A stretch of DNA of 6,964 bases from an uncultured Clostridia bacterium (lineage in GTDB: Bacteria > Bacillota > Clostridia > Christensenellales > Borkfalkiaceae): contig CALVZR010000143.1 of NCBI GenBank assembly GCA_944372565.1, forward strand, positions 1-6,964. Reading direction: 5' to 3'. The position numbers were made by a program, and so were the translations under genes. The notes beneath the pieces were generated by a model. That model did no database searches. It was not told the origin of the DNA and saw nothing but the letters and a program-made list of their open reading frames with translations. Positions 1 through 5,630 of the stretch are shown here, one piece after another. Each line of letters starts with the position of its first letter. The stretch's first letter is position 1.

Positions 1-143
1 CGGTGGTCGCCATCACGCCGCACGGCGAAGAAAAGGAAGAAGAGGGCGAAGAAGGCGCCGAAACGGAGAACGCCGAAGAGAACGGCGCGGAAACTTCCGC
101 CGCTCCCGACGCTGCGGACGGCGAAACGCCCGCGGAAGAATAA
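1..143 (+). CDS. C-terminal tail of an acidic protein, possibly ribosomal protein bL25/Ctc (5' end outside window)
   Basis: The reading frame enters from the left edge (first full codon at base 3) and stops at TAA 141-143, giving 46 visible residues. They begin VVAITPHGEE and continue as a low-complexity tail rich in Glu, Ala, Gly and Asp, ending ETPAEE. A short hydrophobic strand of the 'VVAI' type followed by a long acidic tail is how long-form (CTC/TL5-type) bL25 proteins often end, and that is my best guess. No diagnostic domain lies inside the window, so other proteins with disordered acidic tails are equally allowed. A hairpin terminator begins about 20 bases after the stop, which supports this being the true end of the gene and of its transcript. 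Confidence 0.6.
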   Translation, partial: VVAITPHGEEKEEEGEEGAETENAEENGAETSAAPDAADGETPAEE

Positions 144-151
144 AAACAAAT

Positions 152-206
152 AGAAAAAACGAGCAGCGCCCCGCGTTCCCGAAATCGGGAACGCGGGGCG
201 CTTTGC
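152..206. terminator. Long perfect hairpin, likely bidirectional terminator
   Basis: Bases 165-181 pair perfectly with 186-202 (17 bp, mostly G-C) around the four-base loop AAAT. On the plus strand the stem is followed by only CTTTGC, a weak T tract. On the minus strand it is followed by CTCGTTTTTTC (the A run at 154-159), a better U tract. The hairpin lies between the end of the plus-strand gene at 143 and the end of the minus-strand acetyltransferase at 350. Its likely job is to insulate these convergent genes. Confidence 0.85.
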
Positions 207-210
207 AAAA

Positions 211-312
211 CCGCCTGCGCCGTTATGAACGCTAAAATGAAAGGGCATCAGTGGCCTGCGGCGAAAGGTCGTCAGCCGCCTGCGCCGTTGTTTGGTGCTG
301 AATTTAAAGGGC
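211..312. repeat. Two degenerate direct-repeat copies in the intergenic gap
   Basis: The 14-mer CCGCCTGCGCCGTT occurs at 211-224 and again at 276-289. After a diverged stretch, both copies end in AAAGGGC, so the similarity spans about 211-246 and 276-312 with a 65-base offset. The gap from 144 to 349 has no convincing gene; apart from this repeat and the hairpin I see nothing in it. The repeat may be a decayed intergenic element or a local duplication, and nothing shows a function. Confidence 0.5.
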
Positions 313-349
313 GTTTGCAGACAGCTCCGCCAAGGGCGCTTATGAAAAG

Positions 350-1117
350 TCATTTGTTGAGTTCGGCTATAAAGGCGTTTTTCTTTACCGTGAGCTGCAC
401 CCAGGCGGGCCGGAACCCGCTTCTGATCGCAGTGCGCGCCGATCTCACGTTGGACCACGCGCAGCAGTAAAACGGCACTTTTCCCTCGCGCAGGATTTCC
501 CGCGCGAGCAGGGAGGTCAGCGCGGAGGCGACGCCTTTCCTGCGGTAAGCGGGCAGAACGTCCACGCCGATCTGCCGCATCTCTTCGCAGTCTGCCGAAC
601 AGCCCGCCAGCCCCACGATCTCGCCGCCGTCGAAAGCCGCCGCCGCGAGCACGTCGAGCTGTTTTCTCTTTTCGCACAGGGCGTTGCTCCACTGCGGCAG
701 ATAGAGGCCTGCAAAATCCGCGGGGCGCAGAAGTCTGATTTCATAGCCGCAGGAAAGGGGAGAAATCGCCGCCGTGTCGGGCAGAAAATATTCCGCCATA
801 AAGCAGACGTTCATATCGAATTTTTGCAGTTTTTCCTGCAAAACGACGAGATTGGGCGTTTCAAAGCAGTGCTCCGCGGGATATTTGGAAAGAAATTCTT
901 CCGCCGTTTCCCGCAGTTCTTCCGAAACCGACGCCACCACGCAGTTTCCGTAAGACGTGAAATCGCACAAAAAAGGCAGATCGAGGTATTTCCGCGCCCG
1001 CCCGTCCTTCCGCGAGAGGACGATTTTATGTTTTTCCCCTTCAAAATCTTCCGGAAGGCAGCCGCTGTCTATGGCGGATTGTTGTAGTGCGATCCGCAGA
1101 ATTTCCGAATTGGTCAT
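350..1117 (-). CDS. GNAT family N-acetyltransferase
   Basis: This is a 255-residue protein. The C-terminal half carries a GNAT fold: a strand around EIVGLAGCSA (166-175), then motif A, QIGVDVLPAYRRKGVASAL (182-200). Within motif A, RRKGVA (192-197) is the acetyl-CoA pyrophosphate loop. Next come a strand at YCCAW (217-221) and the helix-strand SARTAIRSGFRPAW (226-239), the usual GNAT end. The N-terminal 120 residues match no named domain I can assign. The whole layout, including phrases such as EHCFETPNL and CFMAEYFLP, is familiar from stand-alone GNAT proteins of Clostridia whose substrate is unknown. ATG at 1117 is supported by GGAG at 1126-1129, eight bases upstream. It lies downstream of the dehydrogenase gene on the same strand but behind a terminator, and no good promoter is visible in the 85-base gap. 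The acetyl acceptor cannot be predicted. Confidence 0.87.
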   Translation of the reverse strand: MTNSEILRIALQQSAIDSGCLPEDFEGEKHKIVLSRKDGRARKYLDLPFLCDFTSYGNCVVASVSEELRETAEEFLSKYPAEHCFETPNLVVLQEKLQKFDMNVCFMAEYFLPDTAAISPLSCGYEIRLLRPADFAGLYLPQWSNALCEKRKQLDVLAAAAFDGGEIVGLAGCSADCEEMRQIGVDVLPAYRRKGVASALTSLLAREILREGKVPFYCCAWSNVRSARTAIRSGFRPAWVQLTVKKNAFIAELNK

Positions 1118-1149
1118 TTTCCGTTCTCCGAATTATAGCGTTTTATACG

Positions 1150-1181
1150 AAAAAAGGGGAGGGCTTGAATAAGCCGTCCCC
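1150..1181 (-). terminator. Intrinsic terminator of the dehydrogenase gene
   Basis: Read on the minus strand, GGGGACGGCTT, loop ATTC, AAGCCCTCCCC forms an 11-position stem with one C-C mismatch, followed directly by six T residues (complement of 1150-1155). It starts about 21 bases after the dehydrogenase stop, a typical rho-independent arrangement. It separates the dehydrogenase from the acetyltransferase, although readthrough could still supply the latter. Confidence 0.85.
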
Positions 1182-1202
1182 GAAATCGCCGTTTGAATTG
1201 AA

Positions 1203-2216
1203 TTATTGCGAAACTTTCACGATGGTGTCGTAGATCTTTTCGCCGCGGGAGAGTTTTTCCGCCATTTTGCCGAACATTTCGGGCACGTCCGCATAGGAAC
1301 ATTCCTCGATCTGCAGTTTTGTCAGGTTGCACGCCCTGTTCGCGATGAGGTTGATGCTCGAAGATATGTAGCCGTATCCCGTGTTCACGAAATGTAAAAT
1401 GAGCTGTTTTCGCGCGGCGGCGGTGTAGGAAAAGGAGTTGTTTTTCCCCGAAAGCCCGGTAAACGCCACGTGCGCGTTGTAGCCCGCAAGCTGGAAGGCG
1501 TTTTTGGGGGAGATGTCCCCGTCGGAGATATACACCACGCTCTTTGCCATCCTGCCGCCCGTGATGGAGGAAACCTCTTTCACCCAGTTATCGTCCTTGC
1601 CGAGCGTATAATAAACGCCGCAGTTCTTTGCGCATTGCAGGTTTTCCTCGTCCGTATCGATCAAGATAGGCACCGCCTGATAGTAGATGAGCAGCTGGCA
1701 GAAGATATTGCCGAAGTTGTTCGCCCCGATCACGACGATGTGATCGCCTTTCTGAATATCGAGCTTATCGATCACCGAAAGGGAAAGGGAGATGTGTTCG
1801 ATAAAGAGCGCGTCGTTATCGGAAACGCTTTCGGGCAGGTAATAGAGATTGGAAGATTCCGTGGTGACGAAGTTCCGCAAAAATACGTTGAAGTTTTCGC
1901 CCGCGATGCGGAGATCCGAACATTTGCCCGGCTCGTTGTTGTTGCAGTTGAAACATTTTCCGCAGGCGACCATGGGGCTGATATAAACCCGCGTGCCCTG
2001 CTTTAAGTCGAACAAATTCTGCCCCGGTTCGCTCACGAGCCCGATGCCGTAAGAGCCGGGCACGTTCTGCGGTTCGCCTTTCGCGAAATGCAGCGCGTCG
2101 TTCAACGTGACGAGGGCTTTCGTCACCATCACTTTGGTTTCGGTGGTTACGTCGAAAGATTCCTCGATGTTTCTGTCCTCGATCCGCTCGGGGGCGGTGA
2201 TGTGCCAACCCTGCAT
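1203..2216 (-). CDS. Zinc-type medium-chain dehydrogenase/reductase (MDR) with atypical catalytic site
   Basis: This 337-residue protein has the usual MDR length and layout: an N-terminal GroES-like domain, then a nucleotide-binding Rossmann domain. The structural zinc lobe is complete, with Cys85, Cys88, Cys91 and Cys99 (CX2CX2CX7C). The Rossmann glycine motif is GANNFG (164-169). Asp187, at the end of the next strand (ILIDTDEENL), fits NAD(H) rather than NADP(H). The catalytic-zinc site looks degenerate. The usual Cys of a CGTD-like motif aligns with Leu38 (VTLNDALHF), and the GHE motif is replaced by GSY (54-56). Glu140 of the EP-like motif is kept, though as EH. It may therefore work without catalytic zinc, or not as a classical alcohol/polyol dehydrogenase. 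ATG at 2216 has GGAGG at 2221-2225, four bases upstream, and a matching promoter further up. Two sampled 60-base lines are 50-55% G+C, against about 62% in one sampled line of the prmC region. The substrate is unknown. Confidence 0.9.
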   Translation of the reverse strand: MQGWHITAPERIEDRNIEESFDVTTETKVMVTKALVTLNDALHFAKGEPQNVPGSYGIGLVSEPGQNLFDLKQGTRVYISPMVACGKCFNCNNNEPGKCSDLRIAGENFNVFLRNFVTTESSNLYYLPESVSDNDALFIEHISLSLSVIDKLDIQKGDHIVVIGANNFGNIFCQLLIYYQAVPILIDTDEENLQCAKNCGVYYTLGKDDNWVKEVSSITGGRMAKSVVYISDGDISPKNAFQLAGYNAHVAFTGLSGKNNSFSYTAAARKQLILHFVNTGYGYISSSINLIANRACNLTKLQIEECSYADVPEMFGKMAEKLSRGEKIYDTIVKVSQ

Positions 2217-2220
2217 AATA

Positions 2221-2225
2221 CCTCC
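2221..2225 (-). promoter_or_regulatory. Shine-Dalgarno site of the dehydrogenase
   Basis: The plus-strand CCTCC is GGAGG on the coding strand, four bases before the ATG at 2216. It is a near-perfect anti-16S match, although the spacing is short. It fixes the chosen start. Confidence 0.85.
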
Positions 2226-2237
2226 GTAAAACGCGTT

Positions 2238-2254
2238 GCGTCACGCCGTGATGC
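2238..2254. promoter_or_regulatory. Imperfect palindrome in the dehydrogenase leader, possible operator
   Basis: GCGTCACGCCGTGATGC is a 17-base near-palindrome: TCACG and CGTGA around a single central base, with GC at both outer ends and one mismatched pair. It lies between the predicted transcription start (about 2267) and the Shine-Dalgarno site. There a repressor could block elongation, or the RNA could fold. No regulator gene is adjacent, and I do not recognise the motif. Confidence 0.35.
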
Positions 2255-2273
2255 CGCGCTTTTACCTACGATA

Positions 2274-2302
2274 AGTATATTACAAAATCCCAAAGAAAGC
2301 AA
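2274..2302 (-). promoter_or_regulatory. Sigma-A-type promoter of the dehydrogenase
   Basis: On the minus strand, TTGCTT (2302-2297) and TATACT (2279-2274) are separated by 17 bases. The -10 box matches the consensus at five of six positions; the -35 box keeps TTG. Transcription would start near 2267, leaving a leader of about 50 bases that includes the palindrome and GGAGG. Confidence 0.7.
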
Positions 2303-2348
2303 GCAAAACGCGGCACTAAAAAATTTTTCGCTATCCGCGCTCAAATTG

Positions 2349-2377
2349 TTGACTAAACGGAAAAAATATTATATAAT
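2349..2377 (+). promoter_or_regulatory. Strong sigma-A-type promoter of rpmE
   Basis: TTGACT (2349-2354) and a perfect TATAAT (2372-2377) are 17 bases apart. This is the best promoter in the window, as expected for a ribosomal protein gene. Transcription would start near 2384, giving a leader of about 56 bases before the rpmE ATG. It is back to back with the dehydrogenase promoter: the two -35 boxes are 46 bases apart, with an A6T5 tract (2318-2328) between them that could act as an UP element. Confidence 0.88.
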
Positions 2378-2426
2378 CTTTAAGAAATTGCGAAAACAGG
2401 GGGCAAATGCGCGCCCGAGTTCAAAG

Positions 2427-2431
2427 AGGAG
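2427..2431 (+). promoter_or_regulatory. Shine-Dalgarno site deciding the rpmE start
   Basis: AGGAG lies eight bases before the ATG at 2440. An in-frame ATG at 2407 would add eleven residues (MRARVQRGEVL) that bL31 proteins do not have, and this site would then fall inside the coding region. The 2440 start is therefore preferred. Confidence 0.9.
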
Positions 2432-2439
2432 AAGTTCTT

Positions 2440-2652
2440 ATGAAGAAAGACATACATCCCGATTATCACGAGGTTACGGTTGTGTGCGCTTGCGGCGAAA
2501 CCTTCAAAACGGGTTCGACGAAGAAAACCGATACCATCAAAGTGGAAATCTGCAGCAAGTGTCATCCGTTTTTCACGGGCAAGCAGAAGCTTGTCGATAC
2601 CGGTGGTCGAGTAGATAAGTTCAACAAGAGATACGGAATTGAACGGCATTGA
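2440..2652 (+). CDS. rpmE: 50S ribosomal protein bL31 (zinc-binding, C+ form)
   Basis: This 70-residue protein starts MKKDIHPDYHEV, the classic bL31 N-terminus, and has the family's normal length. Cys16 and Cys18 (CAC) with Cys38 and Cys41 (CSKC) form the zinc site of the C+ type. CHPFFTGKQKLVDTGGRVDKF (41-61) is the strongly conserved core. bL31 sits on the large subunit and helps bridge it to the small subunit. The zinc form can be replaced by a zinc-free paralogue in some bacteria under zinc shortage; whether one exists here cannot be seen. The gene has its own strong promoter and terminator, so it is likely expressed mainly as a single-gene transcript. Its position just ahead of the DUF1385, prmC and prfA genes is typical of Bacillota. 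Confidence 0.98.
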   Translation: MKKDIHPDYHEVTVVCACGETFKTGSTKKTDTIKVEICSKCHPFFTGKQKLVDTGGRVDKFNKRYGIERH

Positions 2653-2666
2653 GGAAGAGAGAAATT

Positions 2667-2707
2667 CGGCTTTAAGGGTAAAGATTACGCTTGAAGCCGT
2701 TTTTTTT
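2667..2707 (+). terminator. Intrinsic terminator after rpmE
   Basis: CGGCTTTAAG (2667-2676) pairs with CTTGAAGCCG (2690-2699), ten pairs including one G-U, around a 13-base loop. Eight T residues (2700-2707) follow. This is a strong rho-independent terminator 14 bases after the rpmE stop. The next gene begins only 23 bases beyond the T run, so partial readthrough may set its expression. Confidence 0.92.
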
Positions 2708-2730
2708 GACCGAAAACGGGAGCGGGCTGC

Positions 2731-4527
2731 GTGAAAAACAAAGAGGGAAAGAAAAAAAAGACGTCTGTCGGCGGGCAGGCGGTGATGGAAGGCGTGATGA
2801 TGCGGGGAAGAACCGCCATGGCAACCGCCGTGCGGGATGCCGACGGGATTATCCGCATCGAGAGCGAGCGCGTCACTCCGCCCGAAAAACAGAAAAAGAT
2901 TCTCTGCTTTCCCGTCATCCGCGGGATGGTTAGTTTTGTGATGTCCTTCGTTACGGGCATGAAAACGCTCACCCGTTCGGCGGAAGTTTTCGGCGAGGGA
3001 GAGCCTTCCAAATTTGAAAAGTGGATGGCGGAAAAACTGAAAATCAACGTGATGAGCGCGGTGATGTTCGTTTCCGTCGTGCTCGGCGTCGCGCTGGCGG
3101 TGGGGCTGTTCATCGTGCTGCCCATTCTCGCGCGGCGGGGGATAGAGCTGCTCGTCGGCGGCGGATTCGCCTTTTCGGTATGGGCGAAAAACTTCATCGA
3201 AGGCGGGTTCAAGGTGCTCATCTTCGTGGGGTATATCCTGCTCATCTCGATTATGAAGGATGTGCGGCGGCTTTTCATGTATCACGGCGCGGAGCATAAA
3301 ACCATCGCCTGTTACGAAAAAGACCTGCCTCTCACGCCCGAAAACGCCAAAACGTGTTCGCGCATCCACGATCGGTGCGGCACGACGTTTTTGGTGTTCG
3401 TCATCATCATCTCCATTCTCGTTTCCGCCCTCGTGGAATCGCTCTTCGCCGTTTACGGCGTGAGCGTGGAACGTATCTGGCGCGTGCTTTTGAAAATCGC
3501 CCTCCTGCCCGTCGTGGCGGGGCTTTCCTACGAACTTTTGAAAGCGCTCGCGAAAACCGATTCCAAACTCGTTCTCCCCATCAAACTGCCGGGGATGCTT
3601 TTGCAGCGCATCACCACGCGCGAGCCGGAAAACGAAATGCTGGAAGTCGCCATCGCCGCCTTCAACAAGGTGATGGAACTGGACGCCGATCCTTCCCTTC
3701 CCACGGAAAAATTCGCCGTGCCCGAAAAGTGCGGGGAAGTGACGAAACGGGTGCAAAAGCGGCTGGCGGAAGGCGGCATCGGGGAAAAAGCCGAGGCGGA
3801 GTGGATCGTTTCGATCGCGCTCGACATCAGGCGGAGCGAGGTGTACGGCGATACGCTCGTTACCCCGAAAAAGGCGGAAAAGATAGACGGGCTCGTTTCC
3901 GAGCGCCTGAGCGGAAGGCCGCTCTGGTACTGCGTGGGCGATACCGAATTTTACGGATATAAAATTAAAACGGACGAGCGCGCGCTCATTCCGCGCTGCG
4001 AAACGGAAGAACTCGTGGGCGCGGCGCTCCGCCGGATCGGGGCGGAAGACGAAGTGCTCGATTTATGCACGGGGAGCGGCGCGATCGCCGTGGCAATCGC
4101 CAAAAAGAGCGGCGCGAAGGTAACCGCGAGCGACGTTTCTCCCGAAGCGCTTTCGCTGGCGAAGGAAAACGCGGAGCTGAACGGCGCGGAGATCGAGTTT
4201 GTCGAAAGCGACCTGTTTTCCGCGCTCGGGGAGAGGAAGTTCGATGTGATCGTTTCCAATCCGCCGTACGTAAAGAGCGGGGAAATCGCCGGGTTGCAGC
4301 GGGAAATCCGCGAATTCGAACCCCTTCTCGCGCTGGACGGCGGGGAGGACGGACTGGAATTTTACAGGCGCATCGCGGCGGAAGCGCGGGCGCATCTGAA
4401 AGAGGGCGGCGCGCTCTTCCTCGAATGCGGGGATACGCAGGCGAAAGAGGTTGCGGCGATGTTTGAAAAAACGGAGATCATCTCCGACCTCGAAGGGAAA
4501 GAGAGGATCGTAAAGGCGGAATTTTAA
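2731..4527 (+). CDS. prmC: DUF1385 (YqhQ-type) membrane domain fused to release factor N5-glutamine methyltransferase PrmC
   Basis: This is one uninterrupted 598-residue frame with two domains. Residues 1-310 are DUF1385: GGQAVMEGVMMRG (14-26), YHGAEHKTIACYE (184-196), RIHDRCGTTF (211-220) and KLPGMLLQRITTREP (285-299). It has about four hydrophobic spans, near 107-132, 160-178, 217-241 and 250-271. Residues 331-598 are PrmC/HemK: a helical N-domain, then LIPRCETEEL (419-428), the SAM-binding loop DLCTGSG (444-450), Asp468 as the likely ribose-binding acid, and the signature NPPY (510-513), which grips the target glutamine. PrmC uses SAM to methylate the GGQ glutamine of RF1 and RF2. An even number of spans would put both ends on the same side, presumably the cytoplasm, so the enzyme would be tethered to the membrane. 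The start is GTG at 2731 with GGAG at 2719-2722, eight bases away; the conserved GGQAVMEG begins 13 residues in, so later ATGs would cut it. The stop overlaps the prfA start. The role of DUF1385 is unknown. Confidence 0.94.
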   Translation: MKNKEGKKKKTSVGGQAVMEGVMMRGRTAMATAVRDADGIIRIESERVTPPEKQKKILCFPVIRGMVSFVMSFVTGMKTLTRSAEVFGEGEPSKFEKWMAEKLKINVMSAVMFVSVVLGVALAVGLFIVLPILARRGIELLVGGGFAFSVWAKNFIEGGFKVLIFVGYILLISIMKDVRRLFMYHGAEHKTIACYEKDLPLTPENAKTCSRIHDRCGTTFLVFVIIISILVSALVESLFAVYGVSVERIWRVLLKIALLPVVAGLSYELLKALAKTDSKLVLPIKLPGMLLQRITTREPENEMLEVAIAAFNKVMELDADPSLPTEKFAVPEKCGEVTKRVQKRLAEGGIGEKAEAEWIVSIALDIRRSEVYGDTLVTPKKAEKIDGLVSERLSGRPLWYCVGDTEFYGYKIKTDERALIPRCETEELVGAALRRIGAEDEVLDLCTGSGAIAVAIAKKSGAKVTASDVSPEALSLAKENAELNGAEIEFVESDLFSALGERKFDVIVSNPPYVKSGEIAGLQREIREFEPLLALDGGEDGLEFYRRIAAEARAHLKEGGALFLECGDTQAKEVAAMFEKTEIISDLEGKERIVKAEF

Positions 4528-5606
4528 TGTTCAAAAAACTCGATAAGATGGTGGAGCGCTACCGCAAGCTCACCGAACTCACCGCTTCGGCGGACGTGCT
4601 CGCCCGCATGGACGAGTGGAAAAAATATTCCAAAGAGCTTGCGGACATGCAGGAAACCGTCGATAAATATCTCGAATACAAGAAAGCGGAACAAGACCTT
4701 GCCGCCGCGAAGGACCTGCTCCTCATTGAAGAGGACAGGGAGATGAAAGCGCTTTTGGAAGAGGAGATCTCCTCCTGCAAAGACAAGCTGGAAAAGATTG
4801 CGGCGGAACTCAAAATCCTGCTCATTCCCAAAGACCCGGACGACGAGAAAAACGTCATCATCGAGATCCGCGCGGGCGCGGGGGGCGACGAGGCGGGGCT
4901 TTTTGCCTACGATTTATACAGAATGTATCTCAAATACGCCGAGAAAAACCGCTGGAAGTGCGAAGATCTCGATTCCAGCGCCACCGAACTCGGCGGCATG
5001 AAGGAAGTTGTCTTCTCGGTCGCGGGCAGGGGGGTGTATAGCAGGCTCAAATACGAAAGCGGCGTGCACCGCGTGCAGCGCGTGCCCGAAACGGAATCGC
5101 AGGGGCGCATCCACACGTCCACGGTTACGGTGGCGGTCCTTCCCGAGGCGGAGGACGTGGAAGTCAATATCGACGAAAAAGATCTGAAGATCGATACCCT
5201 TCGTTCGAGCGGCGCGGGCGGGCAGCACGTCAACAAAACGGAATCGTGCATCCGCATGACCCACCTTCCCACGGGCATCGTGGTTTTGTGCCAGGACGAG
5301 CGCTCGCAGACCAAGAACAGGGAAAAGGCGATGCGCATTATGAAGAGCCGCCTTTACGATTATTATCAGAGCAAATACGAAAAGGAATATTCCGAAAACC
5401 GCCGTTCCCAGATCGGCACGGGGGACCGTTCGGAGCGCATCAGAACCTATAACTTCCCGCAGGGGCGGGTGACCGATCATCGGATCGGCTGCACGCTCTA
5501 CACGCTGGAATCTTTTATGCAGGGCGATCTCGACGAGATGATCGGCGCTTTGCAGATCGCGGACAGAGAAGCGAAACTCGCCGCCGGAAACGACGATGAA
5601 GAATAA
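4527..5606 (+). CDS. prfA: Peptide chain release factor 1 (RF1)
   Basis: RF1 reads UAA and UAG in the ribosomal A site and triggers release of the finished peptide. The 359 residues are the standard length. The N-terminal helical domain covers about 1-105. IEIRAGAGGDEAGLFA (112-127) opens the core. RVPETESQGRIHTSTVTVAV (185-204) includes the stop-codon-reading PxT motif as PET (187-189), a common version in Bacillota. RSSGAGGQHVNKTES (226-240) holds the GGQ loop, with Gln233 as the residue PrmC methylates. PxT rather than SPF makes this RF1, not RF2. The ATG shares one base with the upstream TAA (TAATG, 4525-4529), with GGCGG at 4516-4520 as a ribosome site, so translation is probably coupled to prmC. 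Nothing is missing or broken. Confidence 0.98.
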   Translation: MFKKLDKMVERYRKLTELTASADVLARMDEWKKYSKELADMQETVDKYLEYKKAEQDLAAAKDLLLIEEDREMKALLEEEISSCKDKLEKIAAELKILLIPKDPDDEKNVIIEIRAGAGGDEAGLFAYDLYRMYLKYAEKNRWKCEDLDSSATELGGMKEVVFSVAGRGVYSRLKYESGVHRVQRVPETESQGRIHTSTVTVAVLPEAEDVEVNIDEKDLKIDTLRSSGAGGQHVNKTESCIRMTHLPTGIVVLCQDERSQTKNREKAMRIMKSRLYDYYQSKYEKEYSENRRSQIGTGDRSERIRTYNFPQGRVTDHRIGCTLYTLESFMQGDLDEMIGALQIADREAKLAAGNDDEE

Positions 5607-5614
5607 AAACGCAC

Positions 5615-5621
5615 AAAGGAG
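5615..5621 (+). promoter_or_regulatory. Shine-Dalgarno site of the aminotransferase
   Basis: AAAGGAG lies nine bases before the ATG at 5631, within the 24-base gap after prfA. No terminator or promoter fits in the gap, so the aminotransferase is most likely co-transcribed with prfA. Confidence 0.8.
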
Positions 5622-5630
5622 CAAAGAAGT

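Noticed and set aside
225..470. An 81-residue plus-strand frame starting in the intergenic gap
   Set aside because: It has no ribosome site, covers the repeats, and runs into the 3' end of the acetyltransferase on the opposite strand. No family is recognised.
1132..1137. A perfect TATAAT on the minus strand just before the acetyltransferase
   Set aside because: No -35 box lies at a proper distance, and transcription would begin at about 1125, inside or after the Shine-Dalgarno site at 1126-1129. TATAAA at 1142-1147 also lacks a -35 box.
1470..2006. A 178-residue plus-strand frame inside the dehydrogenase gene
   Set aside because: It is antisense to a gene with clear MDR motifs, with no promoter, ribosome site or recognisable domain.
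2407..2439. An upstream in-frame ATG for rpmE that would add 11 residues
   Set aside because: bL31 proteins begin at MKKDIHP or similar, and the AGGAG at 2427-2431 is correctly placed for the ATG at 2440.
2380..3756. A 458-residue open frame on the minus strand across rpmE and the DUF1385 domain
   Set aside because: It has the same antisense-shadow character: His- and Arg-rich low complexity, no domain, and it covers the rpmE promoter, terminator and coding region.
5085..5093. PET instead of the E. coli PAT in the RF1 stop-codon motif
   Set aside because: The middle residue of PxT varies between lineages, and PET is common in Bacillota RF1, so it does not suggest altered stop-codon reading.
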